DNA of 64,000 nt from Bacteroidota bacterium (GCA_021324685.1 JAJPIQ010000069.1:1-64000), one strand, 5' to 3'; counted from the first letter of the stretch, positions 49,266 through 59,021 are shown. Made by a program: numbers and translations. The notes: generated by a model from the sequence alone, not told the origin.

Positions 49266-51269
49266 TTATTCGAGCACGACCGAGGTCTGAGCAATGCTAC
49301 GACCGTCGGAAGAGATGCTTGCGAAGACCAATCCGTGTATCCTTGGGAGCGCGAGGGAAATCGTTTCACGGCCAGCGCTCAGATTCCCGACGGTTTGCTC
49401 TCCTAAGCTGCGTCCTGCGGCATCGAAATAGTGAATGCGAACATCGGGCTCGGGTGAACTCAGTTCGAGGTGCAGCATCGCCGTTCCCTGCGATGGATTG
49501 GGAGTGATCTCAATGGGCGGGGCCGTCCGCCCGGGCCCGATGACCGCGGCCGATGGCGCCGCAACGACATGGGCTTGAAGCAGAACTGAATAGCGTGACG
49601 TGGTCTGCGTGAACTCATCGTCCACATTGAAAACAAGAGAATCCTTTACTGTCCCTAATCGCACAGGACGGAATTGGACAAGCAACCGTAGATAGTTGCC
49701 ACCCTCGATCAAAAACGGAGATAATGCCCCATGAATCGAAAAACCATTTTCAGTTCCCAGCTCAGCATCGACCGACAGCGTGTCGCATCCTATGTTCTCA
49801 ATCGTGAAAAAGGTGTCGATGGTCATGCCTGAATCTACCGTCCCCAAATCGATCGCAGAATCGGAAAATGAGAATGGCAGAAACGCGTTGGATACCGTTT
49901 CAATTACGACCGTTGGAACCGCCGTGTCATCGACAACGGTGTAGTACAGCACCGATGTATCGCTTCCGGGCTTACTTCCAATCAATGTCACTGGAACCGT
50001 TTGCGCCACCCCGGGCGGTAGGATCGTCGTATCCTTTTTATCCGCGGACAAAATCTTCTCCGGGAGCAGTGTCGCGTTCTCAATGACAAAGGAGGTGTCC
50101 AGGACACCGCATTGATGGACGCTGAAAATGAGCGTATCCGGCAGGAGCGCCGTGGAGTTTGTCGCTTCTCGTTTATAATAGATCGCGGAATATCCGTCCC
50201 GATGGTCCTGCCAAAGTAAGTGCAATGCGTTCGGACCCGTCTCAATGAACGGCTCCCCCGGTGTCGAGGCTACAGGGACGAGGTCGGTTTCCGGCCCCCA
50301 CGTCGCCCCGCCATCGCTCGAATGGCGATAGACGACCGCGCCACCGAAATACCACCACACGATATGCACATCCGGACCGCTCCTGGCAAGAACCGGGTAA
50401 GCCGCAGTACTGCCGGGAATGGAAAGCTGAGTCTCGTTCGACCAGGACGTGCCATGATCGGTCGAATATTTATAGAAGACCTCGAACATGCCTCGACGGT
50501 CGCCCCATGCAAAATCGACATTCGTTCCGAGCGCGTGGACGACGGGGAAATAGGAACTTGTTGGCGGCTTGTTCCAGAGTGTTTCGGGTCCCCACGTCGT
50601 ACCATTGTCACTCGAAATTCGCCCATAGGCCTGCATGATGGGCGCGCCGTTGAGGCTATCGCGATTATCGTTCCACACCAGATAGACGTGCCCATCGGAA
50701 GCAGCGATGGATGGATCTTCGGATCGCCCAAGCGCATTCGAGACGCGAACAATGCTGTCCCATGTCTCGCCGCCGTCCATCGAACGTCGGAACCACACTT
50801 CGGAGTTACCGGGCACATTGCTGTTGAGCGCGACGAACACATGTCTGCCATCGCAGGTGATGGATGGCCACCAATAAAAATTACCAAGGGACCGGCGGGG
50901 CTGCCACGTTTGGCCGCCATCCGTCGAACGTTCATACCAGGACGTACTATCGTCCCGATAAGCAATGTTTACAAGTTCCCCACTTACGGCAATGGAAGGA
51001 AAATCCGCACTCTTTGAGGCGCCGGCAAGGGCGATGGGTGCACTCCACGTCGCGCCACCGTCGAAGGAATTCGCATAAAAGATCGAACTTGCGCCCGCCG
51101 AATTATCGCACCAGACAGCATACACCGAATCGCCGCTAACGGCAAGGCACCGGCCCATATTTTCGTTGAGCCGCGCACCGGTATCGCTCGAAACCTTGAA
51201 ATCCGGCGTCCATTGGGCAAAAACCGAAGCCGGAAGAGACAAAAAAACAGCAAACAGAATCGTTTTCAT
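49266..51269 (-). CDS. Secreted BNR/Asp-box (sialidase-fold) protein with T9SS sorting domain
   Basis: 667 residues, signal peptide MKTILFAVFLSLPASVFAQ. At least six Asp-box repeats fill residues 20-365: SFDGGATWSA, STDGGQTWQP, SMDGGETWDS, SSDNGTTWGP, STDHGTSWSN and SSDGGATWGP. They form a propeller, but the sialidase catalytic residues are not evident, so enzymatic activity is not claimed. Ig-like modules follow (FSVHQCGVLDTSFVIEN, DTFFTIENIGCDTLSV). They resemble the Cys-pair modules of the giant paralogues, but each holds only one of the two cysteines. The sorting domain has ITPNPSQGTAMLHLE, YFDAAGRSLGE and a terminal VLE. Confidence 0.82.
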   Translation of the reverse strand: MKTILFAVFLSLPASVFAQWTPDFKVSSDTGARLNENMGRCLAVSGDSVYAVWCDNSAGASSIFYANSFDGGATWSAPIALAGASKSADFPSIAVSGELVNIAYRDDSTSWYERSTDGGQTWQPRRSLGNFYWWPSITCDGRHVFVALNSNVPGNSEVWFRRSMDGGETWDSIVRVSNALGRSEDPSIAASDGHVYLVWNDNRDSLNGAPIMQAYGRISSDNGTTWGPETLWNKPPTSSYFPVVHALGTNVDFAWGDRRGMFEVFYKYSTDHGTSWSNETQLSIPGSTAAYPVLARSGPDVHIVWWYFGGAVVYRHSSDGGATWGPETDLVPVASTPGEPFIETGPNALHLLWQDHRDGYSAIYYKREATNSTALLPDTLIFSVHQCGVLDTSFVIENATLLPEKILSADKKDTTILPPGVAQTVPVTLIGSKPGSDTSVLYYTVVDDTAVPTVVIETVSNAFLPFSFSDSAIDLGTVDSGMTIDTFFTIENIGCDTLSVDAELGTENGFSIHGALSPFLIEGGNYLRLLVQFRPVRLGTVKDSLVFNVDDEFTQTTSRYSVLLQAHVVAAPSAAVIGPGRTAPPIEITPNPSQGTAMLHLELSSPEPDVRIHYFDAAGRSLGEQTVGNLSAGRETISLALPRIHGLVFASISSDGRSIAQTSVVLE

Positions 51270-51309
51270 GACACTCTAACACGGGGTTTCCGGAATGCTC
51301 ACGGGCACG

Positions 51310-53385
51310 TCAGCGGACTTCGAGGCCGGAAGCGGCTTCTGTTTCGCTGGTGACGAGCGCAACGACGCCATGTTCATCATTGACAGCGAGAAGCATCCCG
51401 TTCGACTCGTGCCCCATCAATGTTGCAGGCTCAAGATTCGCAACGACAACAATGGTTTTTCCGACGAGATCGTCCGGGCCATATTTTTGCCCGATACCGG
51501 CCACGATCTGGCGCTGTTCGGCGCCGATGGCGATCTGGAGTTTCACCAGTTTTTTCGATTTTGGAACTCGTTCCGCTTCCAGTACCTTGGCGGTACGCAG
51601 CTCGATCTTTTTGAAATCGTCGATGGAGATTTTCCCGTTCGTCGACAGCGGAACGTTCCCAATTCCCATGTTCCCGGCCGCACGAGCACTCTCTTCGGCC
51701 ATCGTTTCCAGGCGTTTCATTTCTTCTGCCACCGTCTCGTCCTCGATCTTCGAAAATAAAATTTCCACGTCGCCTATTTCCGTCTGCCCGTGCAGTTTCG
51801 GTTCGTGCGCGTTCTGCCAGGTCTCTTCAGAAAAAGAATGGCCCAGTGTTTTCAAAATTTTTTGGGAAGCCTCCGGAGTGATCGGCTCGAAATAGACCGC
51901 CAGCGCACGCAGGGCTTCGAGGCAGGAACGAATCACAGCGCCCGCATTCGCTTTATCCTCTTTAATAAGCTGCCACGGCGCTGCGTCGTTAAAATATTTG
52001 TTTGCCGCGCGAGCGAGGTCCATCGTGCCCATGACCGCTTCCCGCAATCGAAAACGCTCATAGTTCTGAGCGATCCCGTTTGCCTCCTCGCCGAACCGCG
52101 AGAGTAACGCCTTGCCCTCGGTGTCCAACTCATTACGGTTCCCCATGATCTTGTTTTCGAAGTTCCGTTTTGCAAACGTCAGCACGCGATTGGCAAAATT
52201 CCCAAAAATATCGGCCAGTTCGTTGTTTACGCGCGCCTGAAATTCCTTCCATGCAAAATCGGAATCTTTTTGCTCCGGCAGCATCGTCGCAAACGCATAG
52301 CGGATGACGTCCGCGGGATACCGCTCGATGATCTCGTGAAGCTCCACCGTCCAACCGCGCGACTTCGAAAGTTTCTGGCCTTCTAAGTTCATCCATTCAT
52401 TCGCCGGTACGTTATCGGGAAGGATATAGCGATGAGTTCCATCGGCTTCATTATGCGCCGATAACATTGCTGGGAACAGGATCGTGTGAAAGACGATGTT
52501 GTCCTTACCAAGAAAGGCAATCCACTGCGTCGCGTCGTTCTGCCACCACGTACGCCAGTCCTCCGAAGGAACTGCCTCTTTCGTCGCACTGATGTAGCCG
52601 ATGGGTGCATCGAACCACACGTAGAGCACTTTTCCCTCGGCGCCTTCCAGGGGCACGGGAACTCCCCACGAGAGATCGCGAGTGATCGGTCGGTCCTGAA
52701 GGCCCGCTTTCAGCCAACTTCGAGCGGCCTGGAGGACGTTGTCTTTCCAATCGCCGCGGTGCGACTCGATATAGCGTTCGAGTGGTCCCTGGAAGCGGGA
52801 AAGTGCAAAGTACCAATGCTTGGCAGGTCGCACAACGGGCTTCGTTCCCGTTACTTTCGAGCGAGGATCGATCAGTTCCGTTTGATTTAGATACGTTCCG
52901 CAATTTTCGCACTGGTCGCCGCGAGCATTGGGGTTCGAGCAAACCGGACAGGTGCCCTCGACGTACCGGTCGGGCAGGAACATCTTCGCTTTTTCGTCAT
53001 AGAGCTGCGGCTCTTCGCGCGGAAGAAGAAAGCCGCCGCGGTAGAGTGTAAGGAAAAATTCCTGCGAGGTCTCGCGGTGGACCGGGCTTGTGGTCCTCGC
53101 ATAATAATCGAAGGAAATGCCGAGCCGCTCGAAGGAGGTTTTGTTCAGCGCATGGAATCGGTCGACAATCACCTGTGGCGAAACGTTTTCTTTATCGGCC
53201 GAGATCGTAATCGGCACTCCGTGCTCGTCCGAGCCACAAATAAAAAGAACGCGCTTGCCATCTAATCGCTTGAAACGGGCGTAAAGATCGGCTGGAAGAT
53301 AGCAGCCGGCCAGATGTCCGATGTGGAGCGGGCCATTCGCATACGGAAGTGCGGCGGTAATTAGCGTACGTTCAAAATTCGGCAT
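51310..53385 (-). CDS. metG: Methionyl-tRNA synthetase
   Basis: 691 residues. The class I HIGH signature is YANGPLHIGHLAG and the KMSKS-type loop is GQKLSKSRGW. The zinc knuckle reads CPVCSNPNARGDQCENC. A C-terminal tRNA-binding (EMAP/Trbp111-like) domain is fused on: FKKIELRTAKVLEAERVPKS ... GKTIVVVANLEPATLMG. It charges tRNA-Met. ATG start; nothing unusual in neighbouring spacing. Confidence 0.97.
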   Translation of the reverse strand: MPNFERTLITAALPYANGPLHIGHLAGCYLPADLYARFKRLDGKRVLFICGSDEHGVPITISADKENVSPQVIVDRFHALNKTSFERLGISFDYYARTTSPVHRETSQEFFLTLYRGGFLLPREEPQLYDEKAKMFLPDRYVEGTCPVCSNPNARGDQCENCGTYLNQTELIDPRSKVTGTKPVVRPAKHWYFALSRFQGPLERYIESHRGDWKDNVLQAARSWLKAGLQDRPITRDLSWGVPVPLEGAEGKVLYVWFDAPIGYISATKEAVPSEDWRTWWQNDATQWIAFLGKDNIVFHTILFPAMLSAHNEADGTHRYILPDNVPANEWMNLEGQKLSKSRGWTVELHEIIERYPADVIRYAFATMLPEQKDSDFAWKEFQARVNNELADIFGNFANRVLTFAKRNFENKIMGNRNELDTEGKALLSRFGEEANGIAQNYERFRLREAVMGTMDLARAANKYFNDAAPWQLIKEDKANAGAVIRSCLEALRALAVYFEPITPEASQKILKTLGHSFSEETWQNAHEPKLHGQTEIGDVEILFSKIEDETVAEEMKRLETMAEESARAAGNMGIGNVPLSTNGKISIDDFKKIELRTAKVLEAERVPKSKKLVKLQIAIGAEQRQIVAGIGQKYGPDDLVGKTIVVVANLEPATLMGHESNGMLLAVNDEHGVVALVTSETEAASGLEVR

Positions 53386-53471
53386 AGGAAGTCAGGCAAA
53401 ACGCATCGCACGAGGAGACTACTCCCGCCCGACTGAAACCGAGTGTTCTGCTGTGTGTTGTTAAGTTACTG

Positions 53472-54245
53472 TTGCGACAATTCCTTTTTTTGGCTCGCCC
53501 GAGGTTGACACTGATTCATAGCGGTGGCGCGCCGGCGTTCCTTCGTTTCTTTGAGGTCTTCGGCGTCCTATTGTTTTGTCTTGTCGCGATTCTATTCTTT
53601 TCATTATTAGCCTCGTCGCCATTATCAGCTCAAACGACGTCGGCCTCGCATCCGGCTTCTCAGCCGTCTTCACAGCCGAAAACTGATTCGCTGGACCGCA
53701 ACAATGCTTATCTCGTTGCCGCGATCGGAGGTTTTATTCCGACTGGCGAAAGTTATCGCCTGAATTATTCGACAAAAACGGCGGGGCTTCCTATCGAGCT
53801 GAGCGGCGGATTCCTGATTCCGATAGGTCCGGCCTCGTTCGTTCCACTTACAGTACGGTATCTTCGACGCGAGGCGAATTTTGTAGACGGGACCTCCATT
53901 TCGGTACTTTCCATCGAGCCGGGTATTCGGTTTTTTCTCGAGCCACAGCACGATCACGACCTCCGACTCTTTGGAGACTTTGAGGTGCTTTTGGCAGATG
54001 CCAGCGTCTCAGGAAGTTTTTATATTGACTCCGGCGATACCGCATCGGGGACCGGAATCGCGCAAAAAGATTATTATAATCTGGGAATTGGCCTCGATCT
54101 GGGACTTACTGCTCAACTTACAGGATCGACCGCGCTGGACGCCTTCATTCACATTGCCGTCTATATGGCCAGCCCAATCCAAAATGGCGGGATCGGGAAC
54201 ATTGGTGGCATTTCACTCGTAGCGGCCTATCGCTTTGGATTTTAG
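53472..54245 (+). CDS. Outer-membrane beta-barrel protein
   Basis: Up to 257 residues. The upstream start is TTG (53472). A TTG at 53571 would give a neater signal peptide (FCLVAILFFSLLASSPLSAQ) and may be the real start. After a Ser/Gln/Pro linker the protein has alternating strands: AYLVAAIGGFIPTGESYRLN, FVPLTVRYLRREANFV, SIEPGIRFFLEP, LRLFGDFEVLLADASVSG and ISLVAAYRFGF. It ends in Phe, as outer-membrane barrels do for BAM recognition. Eight to ten strands are likely. A lipoprotein gene follows 7 bp later. Confidence 0.7.
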   Translation: MRQFLFLARPRLTLIHSGGAPAFLRFFEVFGVLLFCLVAILFFSLLASSPLSAQTTSASHPASQPSSQPKTDSLDRNNAYLVAAIGGFIPTGESYRLNYSTKTAGLPIELSGGFLIPIGPASFVPLTVRYLRREANFVDGTSISVLSIEPGIRFFLEPQHDHDLRLFGDFEVLLADASVSGSFYIDSGDTASGTGIAQKDYYNLGIGLDLGLTAQLTGSTALDAFIHIAVYMASPIQNGGIGNIGGISLVAAYRFGF

Positions 54246-54252
54246 GTATCGG

Positions 54253-54666
54253 ATGCGGTCATTCGTTCTCATTCTTGCTGTAACAGTCATGGCCGGGTGC
54301 GCAACCGAGCCGGCGCCGGTGACCTCGAGTGTACGACTGAATTTTTCGATTAAGAATGGCCAGCCGTCGGCCGACTCGCTGTATCCTGTTTTCCCTAACC
54401 CGTTCAACCGGTTCGCAGGTGACACGGGCTTTGTTTTTCAGTTCGCGCTCGCCGATTCCGGTTCAGCAAATCTCGTGATTCAAAATGCACTGGGCGATCA
54501 GATCGCCATTTTCTCCGATACGTCGCTTCCTGCCGGATATTATTACGGCTCATGGGACCCGCTTGCCGCAGATGGCTCGCGGCTCATGACCGGGATCTAT
54601 TTTGTAACACTCCATCATGGGAACTACATCAATTCTCGTCTTATCGATATTTTGGAAAATGAATAG
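54253..54666 (+). CDS. Small lipoprotein made of a FlgD/T9SS-sorting-like Ig domain
   Basis: 137 residues from ATG 54253. Lipobox ILAVTVMAGC. The mature protein is essentially one beta-sandwich with LYPVFPNPFNRFAGDTGFVF, ANLVIQNALGDQIAIF, YYYGSWDPLAADGSRLMTG and IYFVTLHHG. This pattern (NPFN, LG, G-x-Y-x-x-x-WD, G-x-L-x-x-G-I-Y) is that of FlgD-like/type-A sorting domains, normally found at the end of long cargo proteins. Here it is lipid-anchored and has no cargo. It overlaps the next gene by 8 bp. Confidence 0.7.
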   Translation: MRSFVLILAVTVMAGCATEPAPVTSSVRLNFSIKNGQPSADSLYPVFPNPFNRFAGDTGFVFQFALADSGSANLVIQNALGDQIAIFSDTSLPAGYYYGSWDPLAADGSRLMTGIYFVTLHHGNYINSRLIDILENE

Positions 54667-55648
54667 AAGGCCGAGTATACTGTATCGAGTTACGGGCGTC
54701 GCCAGCACGATGGCGGCCCTCATGCTCCTATCCTCATTTGCTGCTACTATTCAAGCTCAGACGGCGTCGCGCATTGAGCATTATATGCACCTGGCACATC
54801 CTGTGGGATCGGTAGCCATGTCGTTTCCCGGGCCGGAAGGTGGATTTACATTTCTCCATTTACCGACGAAAGAAATCACCGAATGGGGCGATACCGTGGT
54901 GCGGCCCCGAGTGTATCTCCTTGATCTCAATTTATCACACGAAGGATCGTATCTCGCGCCAGACACGATGACGTCGACCTCGGATTACACGCCGTTCGAA
55001 TTCGTGCTTCCCGGAAACCGGATTATTCACGCCAAACTCGCACCCGGGCACTCTCGCGAAGAATTGCTCGGGCTGGACACGAATTTTAACGGCGTCATTG
55101 GATGGGGCCTTATCAAGCAATTTATCACCGTTTACGATTTCAAAAAAAATACGCTCATCTTTTATCCTCTTTATGCGAGTGTAAACATCGCGGACAATGA
55201 CTCGAACACCATCCAGATGCCGATTCTGGACGATGCGAAGATCACGTATTGCCATTGCCCGGTCTCGACCGTATGGCTCGATGTTCAGGCACCTCCGCTC
55301 CAACCAGGGCACGTTCAACTCGCTTTTCAACAACCGCAATCGCAGGTTTTTTTGAGTTCATTGGATTCGAATACATACCGTATTATCGATCGGCAGCACC
55401 TCAGGGATTCGCTCTCGGGGCTAAAACGACCGATCGGCCTCAATCTCGCACAGTTCACGATCACAGATCTCAGCGGCCATCCCATCAACCTCGCGAGCCG
55501 AGGTTCGCACCGGACTGTTGTGGAACTTCCCGCGATTTATCACGACCTCACGGTCCCGGTGCTCGGGAATTTAGGGACCGATGTACTTCGGACGTTCAGC
55601 GGTATCATTATCGACCCCTCAAGGAATAAATTAATCTTCATCAAGTGA
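54659..55648 (+). CDS. Secreted protein resembling a degenerate two-lobed pepsin/retropepsin fold
   Basis: 329 residues from ATG 54659 (MNRRPSILYRV), overlapping the lipoprotein stop by 8 bp. A signal peptide follows (MAALMLLSSFAATIQA). Two stretches look like the ends of aspartyl-protease lobes: NGVIGWGLIKQFITVYDFKK with NTLIFYP, and VPVLGNLGTDVLRTFSGIII with DPSRNKLIFIK. The Asp-Thr/Ser-Gly active-site triads expected earlier in each lobe are not present. It is therefore either a pseudo-protease or a different beta-rich fold with convergent motifs. Co-transcription with a barrel and a lipoprotein suggests an envelope role. Its 3' end overlaps the SDR gene by 18 bp on the other strand. Confidence 0.5.
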   Translation: MNRRPSILYRVTGVASTMAALMLLSSFAATIQAQTASRIEHYMHLAHPVGSVAMSFPGPEGGFTFLHLPTKEITEWGDTVVRPRVYLLDLNLSHEGSYLAPDTMTSTSDYTPFEFVLPGNRIIHAKLAPGHSREELLGLDTNFNGVIGWGLIKQFITVYDFKKNTLIFYPLYASVNIADNDSNTIQMPILDDAKITYCHCPVSTVWLDVQAPPLQPGHVQLAFQQPQSQVFLSSLDSNTYRIIDRQHLRDSLSGLKRPIGLNLAQFTITDLSGHPINLASRGSHRTVVELPAIYHDLTVPVLGNLGTDVLRTFSGIIIDPSRNKLIFIK

Positions 55649-56512
55649 GCCCGAGATAATTTCCGGCGTAAACGCCAGGTTGGCAAGAGCGAATGTCTTT
55701 TGCCAGTCCGCATAATACTTCTGCTCTTTAATAATATTTTCTTCTTTCATCATCGTGAGTTCCCCCACGGTGAAAGGAAAAAATTCGAAACGCCCTAAAA
55801 GGCGGGCGGCGTTATTGGCCAGGGACATCGGAATTTTGAGTTCCAGCTTCTTCTTTTTCATGGCGCGACCAATTGTACGAACGATTTCGCGATAACTGAG
55901 CCGGTCGGGTCCACCAAGTTCAAATGTCTTTCCTATCGTTTCCGGCTTATCGAGCGATTGACAGATGCTTTGTGAGACGTCCTCCAGAGAGACTGGCTGC
56001 ATCCGGTAATGGCCATCGCCCAGTATTGGAAGAAAAGGTAACTGGCGAATCGCTTTTGCAAGCTCGCCCACGAAATGTTTTCGTGACGTCGGACGGGAGT
56101 CGAAAATGACCGAGGGACGAAGGACCGTGAAGTCCAAACCGCTCTTTCGTATCAATTCCTCGGCTTCGAATTTCGTCCGGAAATATGGGGTAGAGGCATT
56201 GGGCCTTGCTCCAAGTGCCGAAAGCTCGATCCATCGTCGAATACCATTTTCCTTGGCAACTTTCACAAGATTTCGAACTCCCTGAACATGAATGCGTTCA
56301 AATGTCAGCCCTTTTCGTGGGAATTCTCTTAAGAGCCCGGGCAGATAAACGATTGCTTCGGTCCCTTCGGGCACAGCACGGAGCATATCGTCAAAGTTCG
56401 ATATATCGGCTTCACGGTGCGAGGGCGCAACCACTTCATGACCGCGCGCTCGAAGATCATGCAGCACTCGATGCCCAACAAAACCAGACGCACCAGGGAG
56501 GAAAATTTTCAT
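55631..56512 (-). CDS. NAD(P)-binding SDR, NDUFA9-like/epimerase type
   Basis: 293 residues. Rossmann start MKIFLPGASGFVGHRVLHDL with the GxxGxxG-type loop. Later IVYLPGLLREFP, HVQGVRNLVKVAKENGIRRW, SALGARPNASTPYFRTKFEA (catalytic-type region), FTVLRPSVIFDSR and VSLEDVSQSI. The combination resembles the atypical SDR group that includes complex I NDUFA9 and related reductases. Substrate unknown. It converges with the pepsin-like gene. Confidence 0.87.
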   Translation of the reverse strand: MKIFLPGASGFVGHRVLHDLRARGHEVVAPSHREADISNFDDMLRAVPEGTEAIVYLPGLLREFPRKGLTFERIHVQGVRNLVKVAKENGIRRWIELSALGARPNASTPYFRTKFEAEELIRKSGLDFTVLRPSVIFDSRPTSRKHFVGELAKAIRQLPFLPILGDGHYRMQPVSLEDVSQSICQSLDKPETIGKTFELGGPDRLSYREIVRTIGRAMKKKKLELKIPMSLANNAARLLGRFEFFPFTVGELTMMKEENIIKEQKYYADWQKTFALANLAFTPEIISGSLDED

Positions 56513-56601
56513 ACGTGGATTTTGTAACGCAGAATAGCGTTTGATGGGTCACAAGGTAATATCCCTTTCTATTTTCTCATCTTCTATTACTCTAACACGC
56601 T

Positions 56602-57276
56602 TTGTTCACCGGCCTTATTGAAGAACTCGGCACACTGGTTGACCTAAAGGCATCAGGAACATCGCTGTGTCTCAAAATTGAGGCAGAGCGGGTCTTTTCG
56701 GGAAGTTCTCCGTCAGTCCAAAATGGGCAAAACGGCTTGAAAATAGGCGATTCCATAGCGGTGAACGGCGTTTGCCTGACAGCCACCGCAGTGAAACCGC
56801 CCTATTTTGAGGTCACTGCCGTGGAAGAAACCCTCCGAAAGACGACCCTGGGTTCATTGATAACAGGTAAGGGAAGCAGCACCGCGCTCGAGGATAGCTC
56901 GAAACGGCTGAATCTGGAACGAGCGGCCACGCTCGAGACCCGCTTGGGCGGACACCTCGTGCAGGGTCATGTCGATACCACGGCCGCCGTTCATGAAATC
57001 GCCGAGCGCGATGGCAGTTGGGAGTTCACTTTCGAACTTCCGGCCGCGGACGCAAAATATATCGTCCCGAAAGGCTCTATTGCTCTCGATGGCGTAAGCC
57101 TGACCGTCGCGAAGGTCGAGCAAATTTCGGTTTGCGAACGTGTGACCATCGCTGTCATTCCTCATACCTATTATCATACGACCTTTCAGTTCCTGAAGCC
57201 GGGCGTCCGCGTCAATGTCGAATACGACGTGATCGCAAAAATGGTCGAACGGCTCGTGGGAACCGCGAGAGTGTAA
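56602..57276 (+). CDS. ribE: Riboflavin synthase, alpha chain
   Basis: 224 residues starting with TTG (56602-56604); the family-standard N-terminus FTGLIEELGTL follows directly, so the start is fixed despite the rare codon. Two lumazine-binding repeats are seen: GDSIAVNGVCLTATAV with LGGHLVQGHVDTTA, and GSIALDGVSLTVAKVEQ with IPHTYYHTTFQF. It dismutates two lumazines into riboflavin and a pyrimidine. An insertion near residue 35 (SGSSPSVQNGQNG) makes it slightly longer than usual. No other rib genes are nearby. Confidence 0.95.
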   Translation: MFTGLIEELGTLVDLKASGTSLCLKIEAERVFSGSSPSVQNGQNGLKIGDSIAVNGVCLTATAVKPPYFEVTAVEETLRKTTLGSLITGKGSSTALEDSSKRLNLERAATLETRLGGHLVQGHVDTTAAVHEIAERDGSWEFTFELPAADAKYIVPKGSIALDGVSLTVAKVEQISVCERVTIAVIPHTYYHTTFQFLKPGVRVNVEYDVIAKMVERLVGTARV

Positions 57277-57332
57277 CAATCGAAGTAACCGTAACCATAG
57301 GTAGCAATACCTAAGAGAGGAATAGAAGCGTA

Positions 57333-59021
57333 ATGTCAAAAGGTGGTGGCGCCGGTAAGGTCTATTTTATTTTGTATCTGGCCGTTCTTCTGGAACTGCT
57401 GATCATCATCGTCGAACGCGACGACGCCGAAGATGCTCTTCGTAAAGAGAAGGAAGAACTCCTTCGCAAAACGAAACGCATTCAGCTCATCGCGGAAACG
57501 ATCATCAATTCGTTGCGCGGAAGTCCAACGGCCGTTAGCTCGACTTCTGACCAGAGCATGGTCCTGGGTGATAAGAACGAAGCCAACGGACGCGAATTCA
57601 ATGTTCGTATTCGCTTAGCCGATCCGGCGCACGATACCGTCAAGGAGCTCGATCTTCACATCCTCCGCAATAATGCCGAGATGGAGACGATCAACCTTGC
57701 GGCGGATTCGATTCAGTATCCACGCACGCGCGAAGGCAACGACCTTATTTTCAAATATGCGTTCAAGCCGCATTTCGGTGCCGGAGAATACAAACTCCAT
57801 TTCGATGCTCGCACGAACCAGATCGTCGGTGTCACGCAATCCGCTTCGCCGGAAGATACGGTGAAGATCGGCGCCGTGCACCTGACGGTGAAAGAACTCA
57901 AGGAAGTAAAGGACGGTATTTCTGAAAATATTGGACTCCGCGGATATATCGACTCGTTGCTCAATGGCGGATATCAGAACTTTGCTGCCAACATGGGTTC
58001 GAATGAGTTTACCGTGAATGTCAAACCGCCGCAGGAAGTCGATCAGCTCAAGATCTTCCCGGCCGTGCCTGACTTCGCTTCGTTCCCCTCGCTCGACCTT
58101 CCGAACGGCGTGAAAATCGAAGGCGCAACGATCTCCGGACCGCAGGGCGTCACGATCTCGAAGGTCGATGGACCGGGTGAGATCGTAAAGGTCGACTCCA
58201 ACTTCTATTGGACATGGAAGCCAGACCCCAGTGCCATTGGACAGACTTATACTATCAAGCTCGCCGGCAAAGCGAACCGCAACGGCGCACAGAAAGACCA
58301 GGCATCGACGACGTTTACGGTACGAGTGCAAAAACTTGCAAAGGCTACGGCGGCCCCGTATTCCCCCTCGAATCCGAAGACGCATGAAGCCACGCCATAT
58401 ACGGACGTGACCTTCAAAGCCAATGAGCAGATCGCGGGTCTCGATGGTAGTTATCGCACCGAGATCTATCTCGATGGACAAAAGATGGTCACGGCCAATG
58501 AGCCGACCATCGAATTCACACCGCAGTTCCAAAAGGACGAAGGAAAGACGCTTGAAGTCAAAGCGTATTATAAATCGCCCTTTATGAAGGACTACGTGCC
58601 CGTCGACGATCAGAGCTTCAAGATCAAGCCGGTGCCGTTCATCGCGGTGGCTGCATCGAGCGAGATCAACGCTGGCGATCAACTTCAGATTAAAGCGGCC
58701 TGGGATACCGTCAATGGCGGTAACGATGCCCGCTATATCGAGATCGGTGCCGACCATATCAATATCGAGTCCGATGGATACTTCGCAACCACCGCGAAGA
58801 AAGAAGGCGGCGCCGGAATCGGGAAGTTTATGTTCGATGCCCGGCCCACCAGCAAAGCGACGGGCGTCGTGAAGAAAGAAGGCGTGGACGTGCCCATCGT
58901 CTTTACCGATCCGGTAACAGGGCAGTCGTTCAATGGAACGGTCCATATCGATCCGAAGCCGCAACAGCAGCGCGGCGGCCTCGGTGGCTACCGAGGAGGT
59001 GGCGGTGGCGGTATCCATTAA
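57333..59021 (+). CDS. GldM/PorM-like T9SS core subunit
   Basis: 562 residues. A short cytoplasmic start (MSKGGGAGK) and one TM helix (VYFILYLAVLLELLIIIV) precede a coiled coil (EDALRKEKEELLRKTKRIQL). The periplasmic remainder is a chain of beta-rich modules, with a Gly-rich tail (LGGYRGGGGGGIH). This plan (single N-terminal TM, long rod of Ig-like domains) matches GldM/PorM, the shaft of the T9SS motor; sequence identity looks low, so the call is structural. gldK, gldL and gldN are not adjacent. SD-like GAGAGG precedes the ATG. A 12-bp hairpin follows. Two barrel genes lie downstream, possibly in the same unit. Confidence 0.65.
   Translation: MSKGGGAGKVYFILYLAVLLELLIIIVERDDAEDALRKEKEELLRKTKRIQLIAETIINSLRGSPTAVSSTSDQSMVLGDKNEANGREFNVRIRLADPAHDTVKELDLHILRNNAEMETINLAADSIQYPRTREGNDLIFKYAFKPHFGAGEYKLHFDARTNQIVGVTQSASPEDTVKIGAVHLTVKELKEVKDGISENIGLRGYIDSLLNGGYQNFAANMGSNEFTVNVKPPQEVDQLKIFPAVPDFASFPSLDLPNGVKIEGATISGPQGVTISKVDGPGEIVKVDSNFYWTWKPDPSAIGQTYTIKLAGKANRNGAQKDQASTTFTVRVQKLAKATAAPYSPSNPKTHEATPYTDVTFKANEQIAGLDGSYRTEIYLDGQKMVTANEPTIEFTPQFQKDEGKTLEVKAYYKSPFMKDYVPVDDQSFKIKPVPFIAVAASSEINAGDQLQIKAAWDTVNGGNDARYIEIGADHINIESDGYFATTAKKEGGAGIGKFMFDARPTSKATGVVKKEGVDVPIVFTDPVTGQSFNGTVHIDPKPQQQRGGLGGYRGGGGGGIH

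Noticed and set aside
49266-51269. Functional sialidase
   Set aside because: Asp-boxes are present, but the catalytic Arg triad and Tyr/Glu of sialidases are not evident; kept as a BNR-repeat protein.
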